Shown here piece by piece: positions 16,513 to 25,440 of a stretch of 64,000 nucleotides of DNA. The DNA is from JBQLZQ01 sp052168355. Lineage in GTDB: Bacteria > Pseudomonadota > Alphaproteobacteria > DSM-16000 > Inquilinaceae. Location: contig JBQLZQ010000049.1 of NCBI GenBank assembly GCA_052168355.1, forward strand, positions 1-64,000. Direction: 5' to 3'. Both the position numbers and the translations under genes were made by a program. The notes below the pieces were generated by a model that saw nothing but the letters and a program-made list of their open reading frames with translations, was not told the origin of the DNA and did not search any database. Positions within the stretch are counted from its first letter, which is position 1; each line of letters opens with the position of its first letter.

Positions 16513-17268
16513 CTATGAGGGTCTTGGTTCCCGCATGCCGCCATGTCCGGTCAGAAGCGTCAGCCGGTCGGACTTGGCAAGGGCGATAAGCGATGAGCGG
16601 GTCTCGGCGGCCGCGTCTGGATCGGCATCCCAATCGGTGGACCATTCGGGATGGTTCAGCTGAAAGGCCGGTACGTGAAAAATGTCCCCTGCGGCCAGCG
16701 CGGCGTGGTCTTCGAAAAGCCAGGCCGTGTGGCCGGGCGTATGGCCGAAGGCAGGCAAGGCAAGGGCGCCGTCCACCTCGGCGCCGGGCGCAGCGCGGTC
16801 GATGCAGCCGGCGTAGGGGGCCAACGCCCTTTTCGCGTCTTCGGCGATGACGGCTGGCATGCCGGAAAGGGCGCCGTCGAGCCAATAGGCCGCTTCGCCG
16901 TCGGGCACTGCGATGCGTGCGTTGGGAAACTCGGCCGCACCGCCGGGCGTGGCGAGGCCACCGCAATGGTCCCCGTGGAGATGCGTCAGCCAGATCCTGC
17001 AAACATCCTCGGGGGCGACGCCTTGTTCGGCAAGTGTCCTGCGCAGCGTCCCATGGGTGCCACCGAAAAGTCCGCCGCTGCCGGCGTCGACGAGGCCGGG
17101 GCCTTCGGGCGTTTCGATCAGGTAGCACCAGACCGGGATATCGATCCGCTCGGGCAGGCTGTCGAGGCCAAGAAGTGTCGCGGCTTGCGCGGGGACCCGC
17201 CGCACATCGGGGAAGAGCAGCGGATCGAACCCGAAATACCCGTCAAGGATCGGGGCGATGCCGGTCAT
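16513..17268 (-). CDS. metallo-beta-lactamase-fold hydrolase
   Basis: 251 residues. The metal motif THLHGDHCGG gives H96, H98, D100 and H101; later ligands fit ALPAFGHTPGHTAWL and the Asp in AALAAGDIFHVP. This is an AhlD/lactonase-like MBL protein that could hydrolyse a lactone, thioester or ester. Its start overlaps the stop of the amidohydrolase gene by four bases, showing translational coupling. No signal peptide. Confidence 0.86.
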   Translation of the reverse strand: MTGIAPILDGYFGFDPLLFPDVRRVPAQAATLLGLDSLPERIDIPVWCYLIETPEGPGLVDAGSGGLFGGTHGTLRRTLAEQGVAPEDVCRIWLTHLHGDHCGGLATPGGAAEFPNARIAVPDGEAAYWLDGALSGMPAVIAEDAKRALAPYAGCIDRAAPGAEVDGALALPAFGHTPGHTAWLFEDHAALAAGDIFHVPAFQLNHPEWSTDWDADPDAAAETRSSLIALAKSDRLTLLTGHGGMREPRPS

Positions 17269-18683
17269 GTCGATCCTTTCGCGCCGGAGGCCGTGACGCG
17301 GGCGGCGCGGGCCTTGTCGATCCAGCCGGCAGCGGCGGGAGCGGTGCGGGCCTCTCTTGCCAATTCTCGTTTGGCGGCGGCGAGGTCGATGCCCGTCAGC
17401 TTTCCATCCTCGACGATCGTGCGACCCGCGACGACCACGTCTCGCACCGCGGCGCGGGTGGCGCGGCCAAGGATCAGGTGGGCCAGCGTCTCGGGCGCGT
17501 CGTCGATGCGGTCGCCTGCGATCCCGTCCAGGGAGATGGCCACATAGTCGGCCTCGGCTCCGGCTCGAAGGCCCGCCGCGGCGGTTCCGTCGAAGGCAAC
17601 GCGGCCGGTGGAAAACGCGGCGCGCAGCACGTCGGATCGGGACAGACCGGCCGCATGGAACCCGCGGGGGCCGAGAAGCGTCGCGGTCAGCCGGACCTCG
17701 CGCAGCATGTCGGCGTCGTCGTCAAGCGCCATGCCATCGAGCCCGATGCCGAGGCGCATGCGGCCTTCCTTCAGTGCGGCGCCGTTGGCTGTGCCGGAGG
17801 CAAGACGCAGATTGGAACTCGTATTGAGGACCAGCGTCACTCCGGCGTCGCGAAAGGCCGCGATTTCCTCCGCGTGGAGGAAGACGCCGTGAGCGACGGT
17901 CAGCCGGTCGTTCAGAAGCCCCGCGCGGTCGAACAAGACATGCGCGCCCTCCGGACAGATCGCATCCATCCAGTCGCGCTGGAGCCGTGTCTCCAGAAGG
18001 TGTACATGGGCCCGCCGCCCCTCGGACGCGGCCGCCTCCCCGACAGCGGCGAGTCCCTCGGGCGAGAGCCATTGCGGCCCCGGCGGCCCGTACTGCGTGA
18101 CGATATCGGGACCGTCGATGGTTGACGCAATCTCCGGCACGCGCGCGATCTGCTCGGCGAAGGGCGGCTGGGCCTGTGCGGCCTTTATCGTTGCCCAATC
18201 GGACGCGGAAAGCGCCGCCCTTACCGCAGCGCCATCGTCATAGCCCGCAAGGTTGCGGTCTAGGATCGGAGCGACGAAGGCGAGCCGGAGTCCCACGTCC
18301 CGTGTGGCCCGCGCCACGGCTTTGGCCTCGGACAGGATATCGGCCGATTGCGGCAGGTGATTGTGGATGACCGTTGTGACGCCCGAGAGCGCCATCTGCC
18401 CGAAAGCGACGAGCGCTGTCAGGTAGGGATCCGTGGGCGGCGCGCGCCAGAGATCCCAGAGCCACGCCTCGAGCGGTCCGTCCGGCGCGCCGAAGGCAAG
18501 CGGGCGCAGCCCGCGGCCATGGTCGTGGGCGTTGATGAGCCCCGGGATCAGCAGCGCATCGCCGGACCGATCCGAGGCCGCGACCTCGGTGATCCGGCCG
18601 TCCTCATGGGTCAGCATTCCGCCCCAGACGGGCATGGTCTCCCACGGGCGGGCCCAGATAGCGGCGGCGCGGAGGGTGGTCAT
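17265..18683 (-). CDS. ATZ/TRZ-type amidohydrolase
   Basis: 472 residues. It belongs to the amidohydrolase superfamily branch of chlorohydrolases and cytosine/guanine deaminases: LIPGLINAHDHGRGLRPLAF holds the HxH metal motif, RRAHVHLLETRLQRDW the third His region, LTVAHGVFLHAEEIAAFRDA the fourth, and LGIGLDGMALDDDADMLREV the catalytic Asp. Such enzymes remove amino groups or other leaving groups from heterocycles or ureides. Overlaps both neighbours by four bases. In this operon it may open or deaminate a ring before the HpxW-Z module acts; the substrate is inferred only from context. Confidence 0.85.
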   Translation of the reverse strand: MTTLRAAAIWARPWETMPVWGGMLTHEDGRITEVAASDRSGDALLIPGLINAHDHGRGLRPLAFGAPDGPLEAWLWDLWRAPPTDPYLTALVAFGQMALSGVTTVIHNHLPQSADILSEAKAVARATRDVGLRLAFVAPILDRNLAGYDDGAAVRAALSASDWATIKAAQAQPPFAEQIARVPEIASTIDGPDIVTQYGPPGPQWLSPEGLAAVGEAAASEGRRAHVHLLETRLQRDWMDAICPEGAHVLFDRAGLLNDRLTVAHGVFLHAEEIAAFRDAGVTLVLNTSSNLRLASGTANGAALKEGRMRLGIGLDGMALDDDADMLREVRLTATLLGPRGFHAAGLSRSDVLRAAFSTGRVAFDGTAAAGLRAGAEADYVAISLDGIAGDRIDDAPETLAHLILGRATRAAVRDVVVAGRTIVEDGKLTGIDLAAAKRELAREARTAPAAAGWIDKARAARVTASGAKGST

Positions 18684-19411
18684 AGGCCGAGAAGCCGTCC
18701 CAGATTGCCGCCCTCGATCAGTGCACGGTGCTTCGGGTCGTCGACCGATTTGCGGATCTTCAGCCGCTCCATCTCGAAGTCGCTGCCGGGCCAGTCGGTA
18801 CCCATGATGATCTTCTCCGGGCCCAGATCGCGATAGGCCATACGTACCTCGATCAGCTGCGTCGACGAAGTTTCAAGGTAGATGTTGGGCGTCCGACTGG
18901 CCACAAGGATCGCTTCGCCCACGTTCCAGACGGTGCCCATATGGGCGATCAGCGTCGGCACGGCCGGGTGGTGCTTGGCGATTTCCTCGATCCCCAAAGG
19001 GTGGATGAAGGCGTCGTCCAGGGCGTTGAACAGCACGATGATCGCCCGTTCGGCACAGGCCTCGTAGATCGGGTCCAACAGTCCGTGATCGACGATATGA
19101 TAGCCGTGCAGGACCGGATGCAGCTTCAAGCCCTTGAAGCCGTGCTTGTCGTGGTCGCGGCGGATTTGGTCGGCGGCATCGGCGTCGCGCGCATTGACCT
19201 GGCCGAAGGGGATGATCCGATCGGGGTACTTCCGGCCCACGCTCGCCGTATAGTCGTTGTCGATCATCTGGCCGAGAGAGCAGCCCACGGCCATGTCCAC
19301 CCCCGCCGCATCCATGTCGCGCAGCATCATCTCGACGGAATAGGTCTCGGCCGTCAGGTAGTCCGAGTTCTGGCCGGCTTCCCAGATGTTGTTGTAGGCG
19401 TCGATGATCAT
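18680..19411 (-). CDS. amidohydrolase_2 family metal-dependent hydrolase
   Basis: 243 residues, start at 19411 with AGGAG upstream. It is a small TIM-barrel hydrolase/decarboxylase of the amidohydrolase_2 group: GFKGLKLHPVLHGY with a metal His, TLIAHMGTVWNVGEAI with the conserved His after strand 6, and IIMGTDWPGSDFEMER with the catalytic Asp. The N-terminal HxH of typical members is replaced (MIIDAYNNIWEAG), so the metal site may be reduced, as in some gamma-resorcylate-decarboxylase relatives. It lies between the ABC ATPase gene (29 bp upstream) and the ATZ/TRZ gene (4-base overlap). Confidence 0.82.
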   Translation of the reverse strand: MIIDAYNNIWEAGQNSDYLTAETYSVEMMLRDMDAAGVDMAVGCSLGQMIDNDYTASVGRKYPDRIIPFGQVNARDADAADQIRRDHDKHGFKGLKLHPVLHGYHIVDHGLLDPIYEACAERAIIVLFNALDDAFIHPLGIEEIAKHHPAVPTLIAHMGTVWNVGEAILVASRTPNIYLETSSTQLIEVRMAYRDLGPEKIIMGTDWPGSDFEMERLKIRKSVDDPKHRALIEGGNLGRLLGL

Positions 19412-19440
19412 GCGCGGCGCGCTCCTTTTGGGAGGTTGTG

Positions 19441-20418
19441 TTAAGTCAATGGGTTGTGGCAGGACGCCAACCCTCCTCGCGGAGTTGGCGTCAGGCGCGG
19501 AGCTTCCAGCGCGCAGCGCTTGAAAGCCCGCGGGCAGCGGCTGCGGAAGGGGCAGCCGAGGGGCGGGGCGAGTTGGCTGGGCAGGTCGGCCGCGGGCATC
19601 TCGGCCGCGGCGCGGATTGTGGCGCGGGCGGCGGCGACGTCCGGCTTTGGCCGGCTTGCAAGCAGCATGGCGCTGTAGGGGTGGCTTGGCGCGATGGCGA
19701 GAGTGGCGGCGTCGGCGATTTCCACGATCTCGCCGAAATACATCACGGCGACCCGGTCGGCGATGGCGCTGACCATGCCGAGGTCGTGTGAGATAAAGAC
19801 CAGGGTCATGCCACGGGCGCGCTTGAGGTCCGTCAGCAGGTTGACCACCTGCGCCTGGATCGAGACGTCGAGGGCAGAAATCGGCTCGTCGGCCACGATC
19901 AGGTCGGGGTCGGAGGCCAGCGAGCGGGCGATGGCGATGCGCTGCCGCTGGCCGCCCGAGAAGGCCGACGGCAGACGCGTGAGCGCGTCCGGGTCGAGGC
20001 CCACATCGCCCATGAGCGCCTCGGCGCGGGCACGGCGGTCGTGCTTTGGCAGGCCGACATGGGCGAGGACATTGGTCAGGACGGTGCCAATCCGGTGGCT
20101 GGGGTTGAGCGAGGAATAGGGGTCCTGGAAGACCATCTGGAACCGGGGTCGGAGCGCGCGCATCGCACGGGACCCAAGTGTGGTGAGGTCGGTGTGCTTG
20201 TAGAGGATCTGCCCGCCCGAGGGCTCCACCAGCCGCAGCATGGCGCGGCCGAGCGTGGTCTTGCCCGAGCCGCTTTCGCCGACGATGGCGAGCGTTTCGC
20301 CGCTCCGGATGTCGAGGTCGGTTGGTTGGAGCGCGGTGATCTCGCGCCGGGCAAGGCCCTGGCGGACGGGGTAGCGCACGGTCAGGCCGCGAAGCGAAAG
20401 GATCGGGTCGGCGCTCAT
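19441..20418 (-). CDS. peptide-type ABC transporter ATPase (DppF/OppF-like)
   Basis: 325 residues from the ATG at 20418, which overlaps the stop of the upstream ATPase gene (ATGA). Motifs: Walker A GESGSGKTT, Q-loop MVFQDPYSSLNP, signature FSGGQRQRIAIARSL, Walker B LIVADEPISALD, H-loop FISHDLG. The C-terminal oligopeptide-transporter extension is present (GCPFRSRCPRAFKRC), whose cysteines may hold an FeS cluster as in DppF. It pairs with the next protein to power the importer. Confidence 0.92.
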   Translation of the reverse strand: MSADPILSLRGLTVRYPVRQGLARREITALQPTDLDIRSGETLAIVGESGSGKTTLGRAMLRLVEPSGGQILYKHTDLTTLGSRAMRALRPRFQMVFQDPYSSLNPSHRIGTVLTNVLAHVGLPKHDRRARAEALMGDVGLDPDALTRLPSAFSGGQRQRIAIARSLASDPDLIVADEPISALDVSIQAQVVNLLTDLKRARGMTLVFISHDLGMVSAIADRVAVMYFGEIVEIADAATLAIAPSHPYSAMLLASRPKPDVAAARATIRAAAEMPAADLPSQLAPPLGCPFRSRCPRAFKRCALEAPRLTPTPRGGLASCHNPLT

Positions 20419-21386
20419 GCCATGTTGTCCGGGTGCCAGCAGGCCACGCGACCTTTGCCCAGGGGCACGAGGTCGGGCCGTTCGCCGTGGCATTTGGCGC
20501 TTGCCTTGCGGCAGCGGGGTGCATAGGCGCAACCCTCTCCGCGGGCGCCGAGGCGGGGCGGAGCGCCGGGGATGGCGGCGAGCCTCCCCTCGGCGTCGGG
20601 CTCCACGGAAGCGGCGGCGATCAGGTCGCGCGTATAGGGGTGGTGCGGGGCCGCGAAAAGCGCCTCGACGGGCACGTCTTCGACAACCCGGCCGGCATAG
20701 ATGACGGCGACGCGATCTGCGACCCCCGCCACCACCCCGAGGTCGTGGGTGATCAGGATCATCCCCATGCCACGCTTGGCCACGAGCCCGGCTAGAAGCG
20801 CAAGGATCTGCGCCTGGATCGTGACGTCAAGCGCTGTTGTCGGCTCGTCCGCGACCAGGAGATCCGGATCACAGGCCAGTGCCACCGCGATCATGGCGCG
20901 CTGGCGCTGACCGCCGGAAAGCTCGTGCGGGTACAGCCGCGCGCGGCGGGCGGGCTCGGGCAGTCCGACCTCGGCCAGAAGCGCGACGGCCCGTTCCCGC
21001 GCCGCGCGCCGCGTGGCCCGACCGTGGACGATCAGTGCCTCGGCGATCTGATCGCCGATGGTCTCGCATGGGTTGAGCGCTGTCGTCGCATCCTGGAAGA
21101 TCATCGCAATGCCGCGGCCGCGCAGGTCTTGCAGCGCATCAGGCGAGAGGCTGAGAACGTCGTGGCCGCCAAGGCTGATCCGTCCTGAGAGCGCGGCCCC
21201 AGGCCCTTCGTTCAACCGGGCGAGTGCCATGGCGGTGGCCGATTTTCCCGATCCGCTTTCACCGACGATGGCCAGCACCTCGCCCGACGCGACGGAGAAG
21301 GACACGCCCTCGACCGCCGCCAGTCTCGCGCCCTCGGGGCCGAAGGCGACGGAGAGGTCCGCGACTTGCAGCAGAGGCGCGGTCAT
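20415..21386 (-). CDS. peptide-type ABC transporter ATPase (DppD/OppD-like)
   Basis: 323 residues from the ATG at 21386, overlapping the permease stop. Walker A GESGSGKSATAM, Q-loop MIFQDATTALNP, signature LSGGQRQRAMIAVAL, Walker B LLVADEPTTALD, H-loop LITHDLG. The C-terminal cysteine block (GCAYAPRCRKASAKC) marks the DppD/OppD subfamily. First of two ATPases of the importer. Confidence 0.92.
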   Translation of the reverse strand: MTAPLLQVADLSVAFGPEGARLAAVEGVSFSVASGEVLAIVGESGSGKSATAMALARLNEGPGAALSGRISLGGHDVLSLSPDALQDLRGRGIAMIFQDATTALNPCETIGDQIAEALIVHGRATRRAARERAVALLAEVGLPEPARRARLYPHELSGGQRQRAMIAVALACDPDLLVADEPTTALDVTIQAQILALLAGLVAKRGMGMILITHDLGVVAGVADRVAVIYAGRVVEDVPVEALFAAPHHPYTRDLIAAASVEPDAEGRLAAIPGAPPRLGARGEGCAYAPRCRKASAKCHGERPDLVPLGKGRVACWHPDNMA

Positions 21387-22396
21387 CGTCCGGGCTCCCG
21401 CCTGAGACGCGGATCGGCCCATCGGTAAGTCAGATCGGTCACGAGGTTCACCAGGACGTAGAGCACGGCGAGAACAAGCGCGGCGCCCTGTGCCACGGCA
21501 TAGTCGCGGGTCAGCACCGCGTCGACCATCATCCGACCGATACCGGGATAGCCGAACACGACCTCGGCGATGACCGATCCGCCGAGCATCGCGCCGAATT
21601 GCAGGCCGATCACGGTCAGGATGCCAAGCGCGGCGTTGCGCAGGATGTGGCGCAGATAGATGCGCCTCGCCGGCACGCCCTTCATCCGCGCGGTGCGCAC
21701 GAAATCGAGCTTCGAGGTTTCGATGATGCCGCTGCGGGCAAGCCGCATCAGAACGCCCGCGGTTGTCAGGCCAACGGTCAGTGATGGCAGGATCAGGTGG
21801 GTGACCCAGGGCCCGATCAAGTCGGGCCGGCCCTGAAGGATCGCGTCGATCAGCACAAAGTTTGTGGTGGGCTCATACGTGGCCGAGGAGGGCAGCCGCC
21901 CGAAGGCGGGCAGCCAGCCTAGCCAGAGCGAGAAGACGAGGATCAGAATGATGCCGAACCAGAACCACGGAAGCGCGAACAGGGTCATCGCGAGAAACCG
22001 CAATACGCCGTCGAGGAGCGAGCCGGGCCTCGCGGCGGAGGCAAGGGCCATGCCGAGCCCGGTCACGAGCATGACGATCAGCGACGCCACGGCAAGCTCG
22101 ATGGTGACGGGCAGCGTCTCCCATATCATGATCGAGACGTCCTTGCCGGTGATGAAGGACCGGCCGAGATCGAGCCGCAAAAGCTCGCCCATGTAGATCA
22201 CGTACTGATCCCAGAGAGACCGATCGAGGCCGAGTTGGGCGATGAGCTGCTCGCGCAGGCCGGCGGTGGAGAATTGCGAGGCCAGCATGTCGACGGTCGA
22301 GCCCGGAAGAGCGCGCAGGGCCAGGAAAACAAGAGTCGCCACCGCGAAGAGCGTCACGGGAAGGAAAGCGAGGCGGCGGAGGATCTCACCGGTCAC
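21383..22396 (-). CDS. peptide-type ABC transporter permease (DppB-like)
   Basis: 337 residues, about six membrane segments. Starts MTGEILRRLAFLPVTLFAVA as DppB proteins do; the coupling motif is visible in DFVRTARMKGVPARRIYLRH. Overlaps both neighbours by four bases. The gene order here is C-type permease before B-type, the reverse of the usual dpp order. Confidence 0.9.
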   Translation of the reverse strand: MTGEILRRLAFLPVTLFAVATLVFLALRALPGSTVDMLASQFSTAGLREQLIAQLGLDRSLWDQYVIYMGELLRLDLGRSFITGKDVSIMIWETLPVTIELAVASLIVMLVTGLGMALASAARPGSLLDGVLRFLAMTLFALPWFWFGIILILVFSLWLGWLPAFGRLPSSATYEPTTNFVLIDAILQGRPDLIGPWVTHLILPSLTVGLTTAGVLMRLARSGIIETSKLDFVRTARMKGVPARRIYLRHILRNAALGILTVIGLQFGAMLGGSVIAEVVFGYPGIGRMMVDAVLTRDYAVAQGAALVLAVLYVLVNLVTDLTYRWADPRLRREPGR

Positions 22397-23226
22397 GGGC
22401 GCTCCCCGGATCGGTCGCGGTCGGCCAGCTGGTCGCCGCAGAAGGAGACGGCAAGGGCGAAGACAGCGATCAGCAGGCCGGGCAGGATCGTCTGTTCCGG
22501 CGCGATAAAGATGAGTTCTTGCCCCTCGCGAACCATGTAGCCGAGGTCCGGTGTGGGCGGGCGGACGCCCAGGCCGAGATAGGACAGCGCAGCGGCGGTG
22601 AGCGCGGCGAGCGCCACCACCGAGGTCGCCTGGACCAGAAGCGGCCGGAGGATGTTGGGCGCGACCTCGCGCAGCATGATGTGCAGCGGCGTGAAGCCCG
22701 CGGCGCGGGCGGCCATCACATAGTCGCGCGCGGCCTCCCCGCTGGCAAGCGCCCGGGCGAGCCGAGCAAAGATCGGCAGTTGCGACACCGCCACGGCGAG
22801 CAGGAGGTTGACCAGCGAGGGGCCGAACGCGGCGAGGACGAGGATCGCGGCGAGGATCAGTGGAAAGGACATCAGAATGTCCACCGCGCGCATCATCGCC
22901 CAGTCGGTCCTCCCGCCCTCGACGCCCGACACCAGCCCGTATGCCCCGCCCACCACCATCGCCAGCGCCACCGCGCCGAGCGAGACGAAGAGCATGGGCC
23001 GCAACCCATGGAGAAGCCGCGAAAGCTGATCCCGGCCGAACCCGTCGGTGCCAAGGGGGTGGCCGTCGGAAAGGGGCGCCAGCATCGGCACGCCGACATT
23101 GCCGATCGGGTCGTAGGGTGCGAGGAGTGGGGCAAAAAAGGCCGCAAGGACGAAGAGTGCGGCTACAGCCCAGGGCACCGCCGCAAGGACGTGGTCCAGG
23201 TCGGCGATGCCCGCCCGTGCCGCCAT
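22393..23226 (-). CDS. peptide-type ABC transporter permease (DppC-like)
   Basis: 277 residues if started at the ATG at 23226. It has the DppC N-terminal helix and the APYDPIGNVGVPMLAPLSDG / HPLGTDGFGRDQLSRLLHGL segment, then the EAA coupling loop RDYVMAARAAGFTPLHIMLR. The start is uncertain because the ribosome site at 23226 is weak. It follows the binding-protein gene behind a strong hairpin (23282-23305). Confidence 0.87.
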   Translation of the reverse strand: MAARAGIADLDHVLAAVPWAVAALFVLAAFFAPLLAPYDPIGNVGVPMLAPLSDGHPLGTDGFGRDQLSRLLHGLRPMLFVSLGAVALAMVVGGAYGLVSGVEGGRTDWAMMRAVDILMSFPLILAAILVLAAFGPSLVNLLLAVAVSQLPIFARLARALASGEAARDYVMAARAAGFTPLHIMLREVAPNILRPLLVQATSVVALAALTAAALSYLGLGVRPPTPDLGYMVREGQELIFIAPEQTILPGLLIAVFALAVSFCGDQLADRDRSGERP

Positions 23227-23281
23227 GCGTCTGTCCGGATCTGTGCCGGTCTGATTGGCGATGGCACTATCCTCTTGGTTG

Positions 23282-23305
23282 TCCGGGAGCCCGCGGGCTC
23301 CCGGA
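23282..23305. promoter_or_regulatory. perfect 24-base palindrome between binding protein and permease
   Basis: TCCGGGAGCCCG followed by its exact complement CGGGCTCCCGGA, in the 97-bp gap between the stop of the binding-protein gene and the start of the permease gene. There is no T-run. Such hairpins commonly protect the upstream mRNA and lower expression of the membrane subunits relative to the binding protein. Confidence 0.65.
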
Positions 23306-23323
23306 CCGGTCTCATGACAGGTT

Positions 23324-24934
23324 TTAGCCGGTGAATTCCGATTCCTCGAGGAAGGTTCGATAGGTGCCGAGCGCATTGGCGTTGACGCCCGAAAGGTTCG
23401 TTGTCACCGCCACGGGCAGGAAGGTGTTCACCACCGCCGCCACCGGCATCATCTCGTCGGCCATGTAGTTGTTGATCTCGACATAGAGCTGCGTGCGCGC
23501 CTCTGGGTCGCCTTCTGCGTTGGCGGCGGTGATCAGTTCGTCGAGGCGCGCCTGCTCGGGCAGGCCGCTTTGGGCCGTGATGCTGTCGGCGCCAGCCGTG
23601 CCGGTCATGAAAAGCGGCGAGAAGCGCCCGTCGGGGTCGGGGAAGAAGGCCGAGCGCTGGAGGAAGGCCAACTCATGCGCCTCGGGGTCGAAGAGACGCC
23701 CGTTGAAAGTGCCGCTGTCGAGATACTCGGTCGTGACGTTCAGGCCGATCGCGTTGAGACTACGCTCCACGACTTGACCGAGGCGCGGCCAGAAGCCGCT
23801 GTTCTCGGAGATGAGGCTGAGCTCGGCGCCGACGGCGCCCGCCTCTTCAAGGAGCGCACGGGCCGCCTCGGGGTCATACTCCGAGTGCCGCTGATGCTCG
23901 GGTGCATAACCCTGTTCGGCGGCGGGGGTGATGTAGCCAGGCACCTCGGCTTTATCGAAAAATGCCTCGCGCACGATGGCCTCGCGGTCGATGCCGAGGT
24001 TGATCGCCCGCCGCACGCGGATATCGTTCAGGGGCTCTACCCCGCAATTCATCGCCAGCATGGCCGAAATGAAGGCCGCCGACTGCTCAATGCGGATCTG
24101 TTCCATCGCCTCCAGGCGGTCGACGTTGGAGTGTGGGATCAGGTTGGTGACGTTGAGGTCGCCGCCCGCAAGCGCCGTCATTTGCGCGACGGCTTCGGGG
24201 ATGACCTGCATCACGATACGGGGGACGGAGGGCGTTCCCTTGTAGAAATTGTCGAACGCCTCCAGCACCACGCGTTCGTTCGGCGTGACCGAGGCGATCC
24301 GGTAGGGGCCGCAGGAGGAAAAGTTGAGCCCGATCTCCTGCCCGTGTTCCTCCAGGGCGGTGGGTGAGATGATGACCATGTCGGGCCGCGAGAGCCGGCC
24401 GAGAATGGCCGCGTCGGGCCGTTCCAGGGCGATGCGGAAGGTCATCTCGTCCGGCGCCTCGAAGCCCCTGACATTAGGCCCGCCGAGGTTGTCGAGCGCG
24501 AAGGAAAGTTCGGGCCGGGTCGGGTCGTCCTCGTCGATCATCCGCTGGAAGGTGCGCAGGACGGCGGCGGCGTCGATGGGGGTGCCGTCGTGGAACGTAA
24601 GGCCGGGGCGGATCGCGAAGTCGTAGACCGTTCCATCCTCGGATACCGTCCAGCCTTCCGCGATGGCGGGTTGGGGCAGCGGGTTGGAGAAATCCATATG
24701 CGTGAGCCCCCGCGCCACGGTGTCCATCACATGGACCGTATCGCCAAAGCCGACCCAGGTATGCGGTTCGAAATTACCCACCAGACCCGGCAGCGCGAAG
24801 ACGAGCGTGTCGCCACCCTCCTGCGCCTCTAGTCGCCAGGGCAGCATCGTCATGGCGCCGCTCACCCCCAGAAGCTGACCGAAGCGGCGACGGTTGATCG
24901 CGGTAGGCGGATTGAAGTCGGTGATCTTGATCAT
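23324..24934 (-). CDS. ABC transporter substrate-binding protein (DppA/OppA family)
   Basis: 536 residues from the ATG at 24934, preferred over the ATG at 24943 because AGGGA is then at a normal distance. A twin-arginine signal (AINRRRFGQLLGVSGAMTML) directs it to the periplasm. The SBP_bac_5 landmarks are present: GLTFHDGTPIDAAAVLRTFQ, CGPYRIASV, DIRVRRAINLGIDREAIV. It recognises the importer's substrate: members bind peptides, nickel, ureides or other amides, so the neighbours are better guides than the fold. 110 bp separate it from the hpxZ-like gene, room for an internal promoter. Confidence 0.9.
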   Translation of the reverse strand: MIKITDFNPPTAINRRRFGQLLGVSGAMTMLPWRLEAQEGGDTLVFALPGLVGNFEPHTWVGFGDTVHVMDTVARGLTHMDFSNPLPQPAIAEGWTVSEDGTVYDFAIRPGLTFHDGTPIDAAAVLRTFQRMIDEDDPTRPELSFALDNLGGPNVRGFEAPDEMTFRIALERPDAAILGRLSRPDMVIISPTALEEHGQEIGLNFSSCGPYRIASVTPNERVVLEAFDNFYKGTPSVPRIVMQVIPEAVAQMTALAGGDLNVTNLIPHSNVDRLEAMEQIRIEQSAAFISAMLAMNCGVEPLNDIRVRRAINLGIDREAIVREAFFDKAEVPGYITPAAEQGYAPEHQRHSEYDPEAARALLEEAGAVGAELSLISENSGFWPRLGQVVERSLNAIGLNVTTEYLDSGTFNGRLFDPEAHELAFLQRSAFFPDPDGRFSPLFMTGTAGADSITAQSGLPEQARLDELITAANAEGDPEARTQLYVEINNYMADEMMPVAAVVNTFLPVAVTTNLSGVNANALGTYRTFLEESEFTG

Positions 24935-25044
24935 GTCAGTCATCCCTGTTCATAGACGTGGCGTTGTCGCTTCCGATGGTCCGGCCCTTTCATGGGCCGT
25001 TCTTCGTCGTGCCGGAGGCGGTGTGGTGTGACGGCCGCGCGGGG

Positions 25045-25440
25045 TCATACGGTTTCCCCCAGAAGGCTCACATGGGCCGAGACGATGCGCCAGCCGTGCG
25101 CCGTGCGCAGAAGCGTCTTCGTCTCGCGACCCGGGCGGTCATGGCCCTCGCGCCTGTATTCGGTGTTGGCGGTCGCGAAGTTGCGGCCATAGGTGGTGAT
25201 CGTGGTGCGCATCAGCGACCGGCGGAACGGGCCGGTCCGGCGCGCGCGGCGGAACGCCGAGATCTCCTCCCAGCCATAGAGGTTCTCGCCAACCCCGTAG
25301 CGGGTGGTCTGGGGCGCGTTCCAGAAAAGCTCTTCCAGCACGCGCACGTCGTTGGCGGTAAGCGCCGCCTCATAGCGGTCGAAGACCGCACGCACCTCGT
25401 CCACGACCTCGGGCAGGTTGATAGTCAGGTCGTCACGCAT
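25045..25440 (-). CDS. hpxZ: HpxZ/AtzH-like protein (DUF3225)
   Basis: 131 residues, start at 25440 overlapping the amidase stop by eight bases. The SnoaL/NTF2-like fold of the AtzH/HpxZ family is seen in VVDEVRAVFDRYEAALTAND, ELFWNAPQTTRYGVGENLYG and a conserved C-terminal TKTLLRTAHGWRIVSAHVSL. In Klebsiella hpxZ and in Pseudomonas atzH accompany the amidase genes of oxalurate or cyanuric acid breakdown. Position right behind the HpxY/AtzE amidase supports the assignment. The exact reaction here is not known. Confidence 0.8.
   Translation of the reverse strand: MRDDLTINLPEVVDEVRAVFDRYEAALTANDVRVLEELFWNAPQTTRYGVGENLYGWEEISAFRRARRTGPFRRSLMRTTITTYGRNFATANTEYRREGHDRPGRETKTLLRTAHGWRIVSAHVSLLGETV

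Noticed and set aside
19412..20524. Upstream extension of the amidohydrolase_2 frame to more than 600 codons
   Set aside because: The extension runs antisense-like through the DppF gene in another frame and is Arg/Pro-rich. The ribosome site and homology place the start at 19411.
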